Shown here: positions 54,770 through 61,894 of the stretch, in pieces
Layout: every line of letters begins with the position of its first letter
How positions within the stretch are numbered: the first letter of the stretch is position 1
Assembly: GCA_024688365.1 (NCBI GenBank)
Contig: JAILEG010000017.1
Coordinates: forward strand, 1-64,000
Source: Prevotella sp.
GTDB lineage: Bacteria > Bacteroidota > Bacteroidia > Bacteroidales > Bacteroidaceae
DNA: 64,000 bases
Reading direction: 5' to 3'
Made by a program: the position numbers and the translations under genes
Notes under the pieces: generated by a model
What the model was told of the DNA's origin: nothing
Database searches by the model: none
What the model saw: the letters and a program-made list of their open reading frames with translations, nothing else

Positions 54770-56389
54770 TTACTTGGTCAGTATCTTTCTGACAGATCCG
54801 TCACTCATCTTTATGATGCTCAAGCCCTTCTGTGGCTTATCCAGCAGCTTGCCATCAACAGAGTACACCGAGACAGGATATGCACTGTTGCCCTCCACGT
54901 CAGAGATGCCCGTTGCCGCCTCGTCCATTTCCTGTATGTCGGCAAAGAAAACCAAAGCCTCTCCCTCTTCAATATAATGAACCCACATCTGCGCATCATA
55001 GAAATCAATCAGCCCCTTCGGCACATACAGTGTGCATTGCTCCATAAGATACTCATCGTAAAAAGCAAACACATCGACTTTCTCATCAGTAAGGTCGTCA
55101 GCATAGCAATAGACAGCAGTCAGCTTCTCGTCGCCAGCGCAAACCCCTTCGCCAATGCTTGAGATGCCCTTGCCCAGCACAAGTTTCTCAAGACCTCTGC
55201 AGAACGAGAAAGCAGACTCGCCCACCGTCTTAACATTGTCAGTCAGATAAATCTCCCGTATTGACGCATTGCCGGCAAAGGCAAGCCCCCCAATATGCTC
55301 TACACTTGCCGGAGTGATGTAAGTATCGACCTGCAACATGGTCGGCACACATACCAGCGTTGACAAATCCTTAGTGTAAAGCATGTTGTCAGCCACAGTA
55401 TATTTAGGATTTTCTTTGTCTATCACAAAGCCTGTCAGTGCCATAGCACTTCCAAACGCCCCACTCTCAATTTCCGTTACCGTCTTGGGAATGTTTATGG
55501 TTGTCAGATGGGTTGTACCTGAGAAGGCTCCCTGCTTCACTGTCCTCACACCATCGGGAATAGCATAAGTGTCACCTGGCTTGCCGCTCGGGTAGAACAG
55601 CAGCTCTGACTTATCTGCGGAGGTCAGCACACCATCCACAGAGGCAATGTTAGGATTCCCTTCTGCTACCTGGATACTCTCCAAGGACGACAGACCATTG
55701 AACATGACTGCGTCAAGAGCCGTCATACCCGTTCCCACTGAAACCGACTTCAAACTGGTGTCACCCATGATATTAGAGAGGTCAAGCTCAGTCAGGCCAT
55801 TGCCATACACGATTTCCTCAAGTCCCTCCATGCGCTGAAAGGCACCGACACCCACCACCGTCACAGAATTGGGAACGACAATCCTCTTTATTTTATCACA
55901 GGTGCTGAAAGCAGCCTCACCTATCTCGGTAACAGTCTCCGGAATATCAATCTCACTCAGAGACGTTCCGCCCAGTGCCATGTCACCGATTTTCTTCAGG
56001 CCTACAGGAAGGACGAGCTTGGTGAGCTTGTCACAGTAAAGAAACATATAGGAGCCAATGACCTCATTCTCTGACTTACAGGTAAGGTCACCATAGACAA
56101 AGTAGACATCATCACTTGCCACAATATGTGCCCCTGACAAGTCAAGCTCTGACAGCTTGCCATCCGTCAGCGTGTTGACACCTTTCGCCCCAGCCATGTC
56201 CCTCAGCAGTACCATGTCCTTGCCATTCAGCTCTCCTGTGATGGTCAGTTTGGTGATGGAGTACTTGTCGGCTGCCGAAATGTAATTATCCAATGTGCCG
56301 GCAGCAGCCACATTGACAGTGCGCTCACTTTGCGCACACATGCCAAGTACAACAAACATGGCAATCATAAGAATGTAAAATCTCCTCAT
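54770..56389 (-). CDS. Exported BspA-like leucine-rich repeat protein
   Basis: The 539-residue product has a signal peptide (MRRFYILMIAMFVVLGMCAQ). About ten treponemal-type leucine-rich repeats (LRR_5) follow: DMALGGTSLSEIDIPETVTE, AAFSTCDKIKRIVVPNSVTV, GAFSGTTHLTTINIPKTVTE and LAFAGNASIREIYLTDNVKT. The family includes surface adhesins such as BspA, which bind fibronectin or fibrinogen. The binding target here is unknown. The C-terminus reads VYSVDGKLLDKPQKGLSIIK, ending RKILTK, a tail similar to that of the subtilase at 15847. It is the last gene of a minus-strand series with the NUDIX and esterase genes. Confidence 0.88.
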   Translation of the reverse strand: MRRFYILMIAMFVVLGMCAQSERTVNVAAAGTLDNYISAADKYSITKLTITGELNGKDMVLLRDMAGAKGVNTLTDGKLSELDLSGAHIVASDDVYFVYGDLTCKSENEVIGSYMFLYCDKLTKLVLPVGLKKIGDMALGGTSLSEIDIPETVTEIGEAAFSTCDKIKRIVVPNSVTVVGVGAFQRMEGLEEIVYGNGLTELDLSNIMGDTSLKSVSVGTGMTALDAVMFNGLSSLESIQVAEGNPNIASVDGVLTSADKSELLFYPSGKPGDTYAIPDGVRTVKQGAFSGTTHLTTINIPKTVTEIESGAFGSAMALTGFVIDKENPKYTVADNMLYTKDLSTLVCVPTMLQVDTYITPASVEHIGGLAFAGNASIREIYLTDNVKTVGESAFSFCRGLEKLVLGKGISSIGEGVCAGDEKLTAVYCYADDLTDEKVDVFAFYDEYLMEQCTLYVPKGLIDFYDAQMWVHYIEEGEALVFFADIQEMDEAATGISDVEGNSAYPVSVYSVDGKLLDKPQKGLSIIKMSDGSVRKILTK

Positions 56390-56540
56390 AGTTCTCTAAC
56401 AATTTTATAAATAATATTCAGTTCTCCTTAATCTTCTGTCAGCGCATATCATCGCTCCACATAAAAAGCCCCTATTCCAGGCATCTTACCACAGGCCGAC
56501 CGCTGCCACCCTCTCAAAAAACATCATCAACAAAACAACA

Positions 56541-57098
56541 TCAGCCGCCGGTGGATGCGGCAGATGCTAAACCTACGCCCTTCATCCGCAGGAAGTCATA
56601 GAGAGCCTGGCGGATGGAACGCAAGCCGAACTGCTCAGTATGCACATCCTCCAATGCCAGCCAGAGAGCCTCCTCAACGTCATCAGCAGGCTTCAGCACC
56701 GTCTCATCCTCCACCTTACAGATGAAAAAGGCATCAAGTGTGGGAATATCGAACCCGCTGTAACGGTACTTATTAGGCAGCGAGCGGAAGTATTGCTTCT
56801 CCCGTATCGTCAGATTGGTCTCCTCCTTCACTTCCCTTGTCAAAGCCTCACCGATGGTCTCACCAATGTCACAGAAGCCGCCAGGAAGATCGAGTGTACC
56901 CTTGCCGGGCTCATACTTACGACGCGTCACCAGCAGTTCTCCCTTATCATTAAGGATGAATGCGGCGACTGCCGAGCTGGGATTCAGGAAAAACTCAAAG
57001 CCGCAGTTATCACACCGCTTGCTTTTCTCGTTCTGTTCAACGAAATGCTTGCTGCCACATACCGGGCAATACCTGAATTTATCTAAGACGTGGGTCAT
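56541..57098 (-). CDS. NUDIX hydrolase with N-terminal zinc ribbon
   Basis: This 185-residue hydrolase acts on a nucleoside diphosphate linked to another moiety. The N-terminus carries a zinc ribbon, CPVCG and CDNCG (residues 11-15 and 29-33), as in NudC/NADH pyrophosphatase relatives. The Nudix box is complete: GGFCDIGETIGEALTREVKE followed by ET. The substrate is not evident; the common short zinc-ribbon forms in Bacteroidota are uncharacterised. The leader upstream contains a 29-bp direct repeat and a G-rich tract. Confidence 0.9.
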   Translation of the reverse strand: MTHVLDKFRYCPVCGSKHFVEQNEKSKRCDNCGFEFFLNPSSAVAAFILNDKGELLVTRRKYEPGKGTLDLPGGFCDIGETIGEALTREVKEETNLTIREKQYFRSLPNKYRYSGFDIPTLDAFFICKVEDETVLKPADDVEEALWLALEDVHTEQFGLRSIRQALYDFLRMKGVGLASAASTGG

Positions 57099-57105
57099 GG
57101 AAGGT

Positions 57106-57190
57106 GATGGGTGTTAAATGATAGGTGTTAAGGGATGGATGCTAAGGGATGGGGGATGGGGGATGGGTGTTAAATGATAGGTGTTAAGGG
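57106..57190. repeat. 29-bp direct repeat with G-quadruplex-type tract
   Basis: Two identical 29-bp copies (57106-57134 and 57162-57190), beginning GATGGGTGTTAAATGATAGG, are separated by 27 bp. The middle contains GGG-AT-GGGGG-AT-GGGGG-AT-GGG (57146-57167), which fits a G-quadruplex motif on the plus strand. Shorter related words (GGATGGATGCTAAGGGATGG) fill the rest. It sits within 10 bp of the NUDIX start codon. Confidence 0.85.
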
Positions 57191-57243
57191 CAGCCCGCTA
57201 CCCCGTCCTTTTCGGGATGAGGCTGCCTGCAAATCCGTTATCC

Positions 57244-58680
57244 CTACCATTTATCCGTTCTGAACGGGAAGAGAGGCAGCATGGCCTGGTTCTTCACATT
57301 GCCCAACTGAAAATTGCGGAAGCAATAGCGAACGGCAACCGGTTTCCTCACCTCCTTGCTCTTCACCATCAGCCCGACACGCCAGTCATAGGAAGCCTCG
57401 GCCTTATGGAACACCCTGTCAGCCCCAGCAACCTCGAAGCCCTCCAGCCCCTCATAGCGGCTGATACCCTGATAGTTGTTCTTCAGGAAGATGACGCACG
57501 TGTCATTACGCACCTCCATTCGGTCGAACCGTGAGCTTTCACACTGGATATTCCTGAAACCGTAATCATGGTTCAGGGCTATGTTGGCCAGACGCTCGCC
57601 CACGGGCTGCTTCTTGCAAGGATGAATCTGCTGCGTCTCCCAAGGATAGACACAGTCATTCGTGCAGACAATGTCGGAATTAGGAATCAGTCCCTGCGCC
57701 ATCAGCTGCTGCTCACGCAGATAAGCCGACTGCGTCCCGTTGACATCGTTTCCATACCAGCAAGGGGCAATCTGAACGAAATAGAACGGAATGTCACCCA
57801 GACGGAAGCCGTCACGCCACTGCCTGACGAGCATTGCCAGCCGCTCGGCATAAGTGTCAGTGTTCATATCCACATTGGAGCAGCCCTGATAGAAGAGGAT
57901 GCCCTTGACCGTATAGTTCAGGATGGGACTGAATGTGCCGTTGCCCCAGAGAAGCGGGCGATGATAGTCCCAGCTGTACTTCTTCACCATCTCGTTACTG
58001 TCGAGCGGCTCATCGGTGTATCGCTTCAGATTCTCTTTGCTGAGCCAGCTCTCCACACGCGTTCCGCCTTTGTTAGCCTCAATCAGGCCGACAGGTATGT
58101 CCAGCGCGCGGTTGAGCAGCCGGGCAAAGAAGAAGCCAACGGCGCTCTGGTCGGCAACGCTGTTCATGTCCGTTGCCCTCCACTGGCACTGCGCGTCCTC
58201 CTGTGGTGTCATCGACATCACGCTGGGCACCTTACAATAATGTATGGCTTTCGAGAACTGGTTGGCCGTGGCCACCACCTCGTTATATCCCTCTATGGGG
58301 CAGTTGGGGAAGCCCTTGACAGGAACCTCCATATTGCTCTGCCCGGCACAGACCCATACCTCACCAGCCAGCACATTGCTGACCGTGACAGGTTCCCCGT
58401 CATCAAAGGTGATACTCAGCGGGGTATAGGATGCCTTTGGCGCGCGGACAGTCAGCATCCACTTGCCCGTCCGGTCAGTCATGGCCTTATACCTCTCAGC
58501 CGACCATGACACCGTGACCGTGACCGGCTTTCCTTTCACATCCCAGCCCCACAGGCGCACATCGCTTTCCTGCTGTATCACCATATTATCGGCGATGAGA
58601 TGGGGTAGACGAACCTTGGCTGACAATCCGAGAACAGTTGTTAACAGAACTGCCGAAATCATTAAAATACGTTTACGCAT
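57244..58680 (-). CDS. Exported SGNH-family esterase (sialate O-acetylesterase-like)
   Basis: The 478-residue protein (start at 58680) has a signal peptide ending VLGLSAKV. An N-terminal beta domain carries MVIQQESDVRLWGWDVKGKP, and the SGNH block GEVWVCAGQSNME contains nucleophile Ser115. Later come LFYQGCSNVDMNT and the His block QQIHPCKKQPVGERLANIAL. Relatives remove acetyl groups from sialic acid or from plant polysaccharides. The neighbours give no clear substrate. The frame extends 9 codons upstream but overlaps the promoter side. It is divergent from an alpha/beta hydrolase gene. Confidence 0.88.
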   Translation of the reverse strand: MRKRILMISAVLLTTVLGLSAKVRLPHLIADNMVIQQESDVRLWGWDVKGKPVTVTVSWSAERYKAMTDRTGKWMLTVRAPKASYTPLSITFDDGEPVTVSNVLAGEVWVCAGQSNMEVPVKGFPNCPIEGYNEVVATANQFSKAIHYCKVPSVMSMTPQEDAQCQWRATDMNSVADQSAVGFFFARLLNRALDIPVGLIEANKGGTRVESWLSKENLKRYTDEPLDSNEMVKKYSWDYHRPLLWGNGTFSPILNYTVKGILFYQGCSNVDMNTDTYAERLAMLVRQWRDGFRLGDIPFYFVQIAPCWYGNDVNGTQSAYLREQQLMAQGLIPNSDIVCTNDCVYPWETQQIHPCKKQPVGERLANIALNHDYGFRNIQCESSRFDRMEVRNDTCVIFLKNNYQGISRYEGLEGFEVAGADRVFHKAEASYDWRVGLMVKSKEVRKPVAVRYCFRNFQLGNVKNQAMLPLFPFRTDKW

Positions 58681-58704
58681 AATGGCTTTTGTTATTCCTG
58701 ATTG

Positions 58705-58712
58705 CAAATATA
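58705..58712 (-). promoter_or_regulatory. -7 element for the SGNH esterase gene
   Basis: TATATTTG followed by CAATC on the minus strand, 25 bp upstream of the ATG at 58680. It supports that start over the longer frame. Confidence 0.6.
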
Positions 58713-58755
58713 CTAAAAACTCTAAACATTCGATACAAGAACCGTATCTTTTTGT

Positions 58756-58763
58756 TAACTTTG
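58756..58763 (+). promoter_or_regulatory. -7 element for the alpha/beta hydrolase gene
   Basis: TAACTTTG followed by CAAT on the plus strand fits TAnnTTTG, about 183 bp upstream of the ATG. The -33 box is unclear. Confidence 0.5.
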
Positions 58764-58946
58764 CAATAAAATATTCCCAAAACGCTTACCAAACCGTAGG
58801 GACAGGCAGTCCTGTATGGCCGTCATCCCACCACACAGAAGAGGATGTGTCACAAGCGGCGGACTATTCCCGTCCTTGCCTTCCGCATCTCCTCAACAGG
58901 TGCTGGGGACAATCCTGACAAGAATAATAAAAAACAATAGTACAGA

Positions 58947-59771
58947 ATGAAATTAAGAAAAATTTTTCTCGCGGCAGGACTGGCTGCCGTCGCCATGACA
59001 ATGTCAGCCCAAAGCACATTTGATGTCAAACTCTATAATGGACGCCCCACACACAACAATGGCGACCCACGTGACACTGCCAAGGTGCGCGTCTATCTGC
59101 CTGCGGAGAAAGAGGCTACCGGACGGGCCGTGGTCATCTGCCCGGGCGGTGGCTACTCCATGCTGGCTATGGACAAGGAGGGCTACGACTGGGGAGAGTT
59201 CTTCCAAAACCAGGGCATCGCAGCTATCGTTCTGAAATACCGGATGCCACATGGTGATGCCGATGTGCCCGTCTCTGATGCCGAGCAGGCCATGAAGTTA
59301 GTGCGGCTCAATGCCACCAGCTGGAAAATCAACCGCAACGATGTGGGCATCATGGGCTTCTCGGCCGGTGGGCATCTTGCCGCCATCATTGCCACAAGCA
59401 GCCGTGGTGAGGCTAAGCCCAACTTCCAGATTCTCTTCTACCCCGTCATCTCAATGATGGAGGGATACGGTCATGAGGGCAGCCGCATCAACCTCTTAGG
59501 CAAGCATCCCAGCAAGCGTGAGGAGAAAAGGTTCAGTGCTGACATGAACGTGAGCCGTGTCACGCCACGTGCCTTCATTGCCCTCAGCGATGACGACGAC
59601 ACCGTTCCGCCGGCAAATGGCGTGAACTATTACACTGAGCTGTACCGCAATGATGTCCGTGCCTCCCTCCACGTCTATCCCGGCGGCGGTCACGGCTGGG
59701 GCAGCAAGATTGGCTTCCGCTACCATGAGGAGATGATGATGGACCTCAAGGCATGGCTGAAGAGTTTTTAA
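58947..59771 (+). CDS. Exported alpha/beta hydrolase (acetylxylan esterase-like)
   Basis: The 274-residue protein has a signal peptide MKLRKIFLAAGLAAVAMTMS. The fold is a BD-FAE/Axe-like serine esterase: oxyanion region VVICPGGGYSML, nucleophile elbow GFSAGGH (Ser139), acid in SDDDDTVPP (about Asp218) and base in GGGHGWG (His249). All triad members are visible. Such enzymes remove acetyl or feruloyl groups from plant glycans; the substrate here is inferred only at family level. It stands alone with promoter and terminator. Confidence 0.9.
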   Translation: MKLRKIFLAAGLAAVAMTMSAQSTFDVKLYNGRPTHNNGDPRDTAKVRVYLPAEKEATGRAVVICPGGGYSMLAMDKEGYDWGEFFQNQGIAAIVLKYRMPHGDADVPVSDAEQAMKLVRLNATSWKINRNDVGIMGFSAGGHLAAIIATSSRGEAKPNFQILFYPVISMMEGYGHEGSRINLLGKHPSKREEKRFSADMNVSRVTPRAFIALSDDDDTVPPANGVNYYTELYRNDVRASLHVYPGGGHGWGSKIGFRYHEEMMMDLKAWLKSF

Positions 59772-59877
59772 AAACCTCATCCTTCCCTCTAAGGCAGAGG
59801 GCATACCCGGGACTGACAATGTCCTTGAGAAATGCTGCCCGATGACACAGAACGGCAGCTGACATCTTCACAAAGCA

Positions 59878-59940
59878 GAAAGAAAGCCCCCCGCCTGTCC
59901 GTAGCCTCAGCGCAAGACGGACAGACGGGGGCTTTCTTTC
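59878..59940 (+). terminator. Large hairpin terminator after the alpha/beta hydrolase gene
   Basis: GAAAGAAAGCCCCC and GCCTGTCCGT pair with ACGGACAG and CGGGGGCTTTCTTTC with one mismatch region, a stem of over 20 bp. Because A-rich and T-rich arms are part of it, it can work in both directions. Confidence 0.82.
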
Positions 59941-60123
59941 GCTGCGGGCAGGCACGCAGGGGCGACAGGAGCGCATGCTGCCAACAGGCTACACTGACGG
60001 ATGGGAAAACCTTTTCTGCCGACCACCGGGCAGCACGCACATCATCTGCCATCCGCCCGTTCCCAACAGGCTGAGCAACAGCCTCAGCCTGCCATGCGAG
60101 CAGGACATGCACAATTACAGGAA

Positions 60124-60183
60124 TACTTCACGTAAAGTAATTGAATACTTCAGCAGCAATACTTGAGTACTTCACGTGAAGTA
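60124..60183. repeat. Palindromic 22-bp-period repeat, copy 3
   Basis: Cores TACTTCACGTAAAGTA (60124-60139), TACTTCAGCAGCAATA (60146-60161) and TACTTCACGTGAAGTA (60168-60183), each 22 bp apart. In reverse complement it aligns with copy 1 over about 65 bp. It lies in the 685-bp gap between two convergent genes; the rest of that gap holds two terminators and no gene. Confidence 0.88.
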
Positions 60184-60298
60184 CTCGTCAGACAATACCA
60201 ACAAGGACGGCACACTGTAGGCTAAAAGACAGCAACCGTTCACATTCAAGCCCTTGGGTTGCTGACTGTCAATATTTCAAGAAAGGGATATGCCATAA

Positions 60299-60338
60299 AC
60301 AAATCAGGGAGAGGCATTGCCGCCTCTCCCTGATTTGT
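60299..60338 (-). terminator. Terminator after the thioredoxin-fold lipoprotein gene
   Basis: A perfect 17-bp stem ACAAATCAGGGAGAGGC/GCCTCTCCCTGATTTGT with a 6-nt loop and flanking A/T. It is placed to serve the minus-strand gene ending at 60457 and may act in both directions. Confidence 0.82.
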
Positions 60339-60456
60339 TCAATAGTTTCCATCAAATATCCTTCCTCACCCCTACCTTGTCTCCTGCCAGGCATCCGTCC
60401 ATCGCCCATGAGAGCAGTCAGAGGAACGGGCCACAGCAAGCTTAGGAAGGGACTTC

Positions 60457-61611
60457 TCACAGCAGCTTCTCAATCTCCTCTGACAGGTTCTTGATCTGTG
60501 AAGGGTTCTTCACCACATTGTTGTCACGGTCAATGAGGTAAATAATAGGCAACGTCTTGGCAGGAGCAGTATAAGCCTGGCTGACACCAGAGTCATCATA
60601 GACATTGACCCAGGGAAGGTTGGCCACCTGCTCCTTCCAGAAATGTGGATTCTCATCCAGTGAGACCATGTAGATTTCCAGCCCACGGTCATGATACTTA
60701 TTATAAAGCTCACGCATCTTCATGATGTATTCCGTTGAGCCCTCAGCCGCGAACACATGGAAGTCGACCAGTACCACCTTGCCCTTGAGGTCGGTCAGAT
60801 GGCGTTCCAGTCCACGGTTGTCACGCAACGGCAGGTCTATGACCCCTGATTCCTGCGCCGTCAGCTCCACTGGCTTGCTCTGCGCCTTGATGATACGCTC
60901 ATCCTTCATGCCCTTGATGGTGATGTTGTGCAGGTTCTGCGTACGCTCCGAACCAGGATAGTAAGTGTCCCAGCTGGTTGCCACGGCCCCGAACACCTTG
61001 TTGTCGTTGGCATCCTTGGCAGGATCGAATATCAGCCGTGCCTGGTTGCCCACAACGATATACTGGAAGAGGGCGAAATAGCTGTAGGCGCGCATAGGCT
61101 CCTTGAAGATGTAGTTCAGTGACACGTCACGCTTGTAGTCGCCCAGAAGCGTGCTGATGACCGAGTCAGCAATCTCCGGACGCTCCGCAAGAATCGTCTG
61201 GCAGCGTGCCTGCAGGTCAATCTGCTTCAGTGCCAGCTCCTTTATCTTCTCATTCTCGTAAGAGCCCTTGACACTGTATTCTGTTGCCATCTGTGGGTAA
61301 GAGCCTTTCACGTCCACCGTCTCGGTTGAGTCGATGCCGATGTTGATAATCTGCCCGGCGATGCGCAGACGATAGAACTCGGGGTTGTCCATCCTGTCAC
61401 CCGAGAATGAGAAAGTGCCCTTTTCATCGAGTTTCACCGAGTCAACCGTTGAGAAGCCATCCAGACCGTTATGCTCGAAGTAGAGTACAGAGTCCTTGGC
61501 ATTGGCGATAGAGCCCGTCACATGGAACTGTTCACCCGAGCAGCCCGCCAAGGCAGTCATCCCCAGCACGGCGATCCCTGCCGCCAAGATGCGTCCGATA
61601 TTACGTTTCAT
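60457..61611 (-). CDS. Thioredoxin-fold lipoprotein without active-site cysteines (DUF4369-type)
   Basis: The 384-residue lipoprotein signal ends ALAGCSGEQF (Cys24). An N-terminal DUF4369-like beta domain follows (about 28-130: FHVTGSIANAKDSVLYFEHN, DSVKLDEKGTFSFSG). A helical linker leads to a C-terminal TlpA/AhpC-type thioredoxin fold (about 255-384: GKVVLVDFHVFAAEGSTEYI, GLEIYMVSLDENPHFWKEQV, LPIIYLIDRDNNVV). Where family members have DFWASWCGPC, this protein has DFHVFAAEGS, so both redox cysteines are absent. The cis-proline region (TLPIIYL) remains. It cannot be a thiol oxidoreductase of the usual kind. The role is unknown. It is divergent from pnp. Confidence 0.85.
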   Translation of the reverse strand: MKRNIGRILAAGIAVLGMTALAGCSGEQFHVTGSIANAKDSVLYFEHNGLDGFSTVDSVKLDEKGTFSFSGDRMDNPEFYRLRIAGQIINIGIDSTETVDVKGSYPQMATEYSVKGSYENEKIKELALKQIDLQARCQTILAERPEIADSVISTLLGDYKRDVSLNYIFKEPMRAYSYFALFQYIVVGNQARLIFDPAKDANDNKVFGAVATSWDTYYPGSERTQNLHNITIKGMKDERIIKAQSKPVELTAQESGVIDLPLRDNRGLERHLTDLKGKVVLVDFHVFAAEGSTEYIMKMRELYNKYHDRGLEIYMVSLDENPHFWKEQVANLPWVNVYDDSGVSQAYTAPAKTLPIIYLIDRDNNVVKNPSQIKNLSEEIEKLL

Positions 61612-61650
61612 TATTAAGTAGGTATTATGTTTTTAATTTGACTATAGGTG

Positions 61651-61681
61651 CAAAGGTAACGTTATTTGGGAAAACAACAAA
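61651..61681 (-). promoter_or_regulatory. Promoter of the thioredoxin-fold lipoprotein gene
   Basis: On the minus strand TTTG (61681-61678), a 19-bp spacer and TACCTTTG (61658-61651) match the Bacteroidota consensus fully, 39 bp upstream of the ATG. Confidence 0.8.
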
Positions 61682-61766
61682 GCAAATGCCACCAAATGTT
61701 AGCACTTGGCAGGGTCAGCAGCTCAAAATAAATTGGTTTTTATTCGTGATTTACATATATAATAGG

Positions 61767-61774
61767 TAAATTTG
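61767..61774 (+). promoter_or_regulatory. -7 element for pnp
   Basis: TAAATTTG followed by CAC, about 120 bp upstream of the pnp ATG. No clear -33 box. Confidence 0.55.
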
Positions 61775-61791
61775 CACGATTTAATTTTTGT

Positions 61792-61854
61792 GGAACCCGA
61801 AAGAAGGTACACGTCAAGGCGGCTGCGCCTTGCCAATCAGCCGTCTTGGGTTCC
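61792..61854 (+). promoter_or_regulatory. Structured pnp leader
   Basis: CAAGGCGGCTG (61815-61825) pairs with CAGCCGTCTTG (61838-61848) over 11 bp with one G-U pair and a 12-nt loop. GGAACC (61792-61797) pairs with GGTTCC (61849-61854) immediately outside. In E. coli a double-stranded pnp leader cut by RNase III mediates PNPase autoregulation; this hairpin could serve the same purpose. Confidence 0.55.
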
Positions 61855-61894
61855 CTTGATGTTGGTCAAAACAATAAGTATTTTTAAATTTTAG

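Noticed and set aside
19714..60183. Palindromic repeats read as catabolite-type operator sites
   Set aside because: They lie after gene ends and between convergent genes, away from promoters, in tandem triplets; a normal operator role does not fit.
60299..60338. Attachment site or mobile-element inverted repeat
   Set aside because: A single hairpin with a 6-nt loop after a gene end is better explained as a terminator; no integrase or transposase is near.
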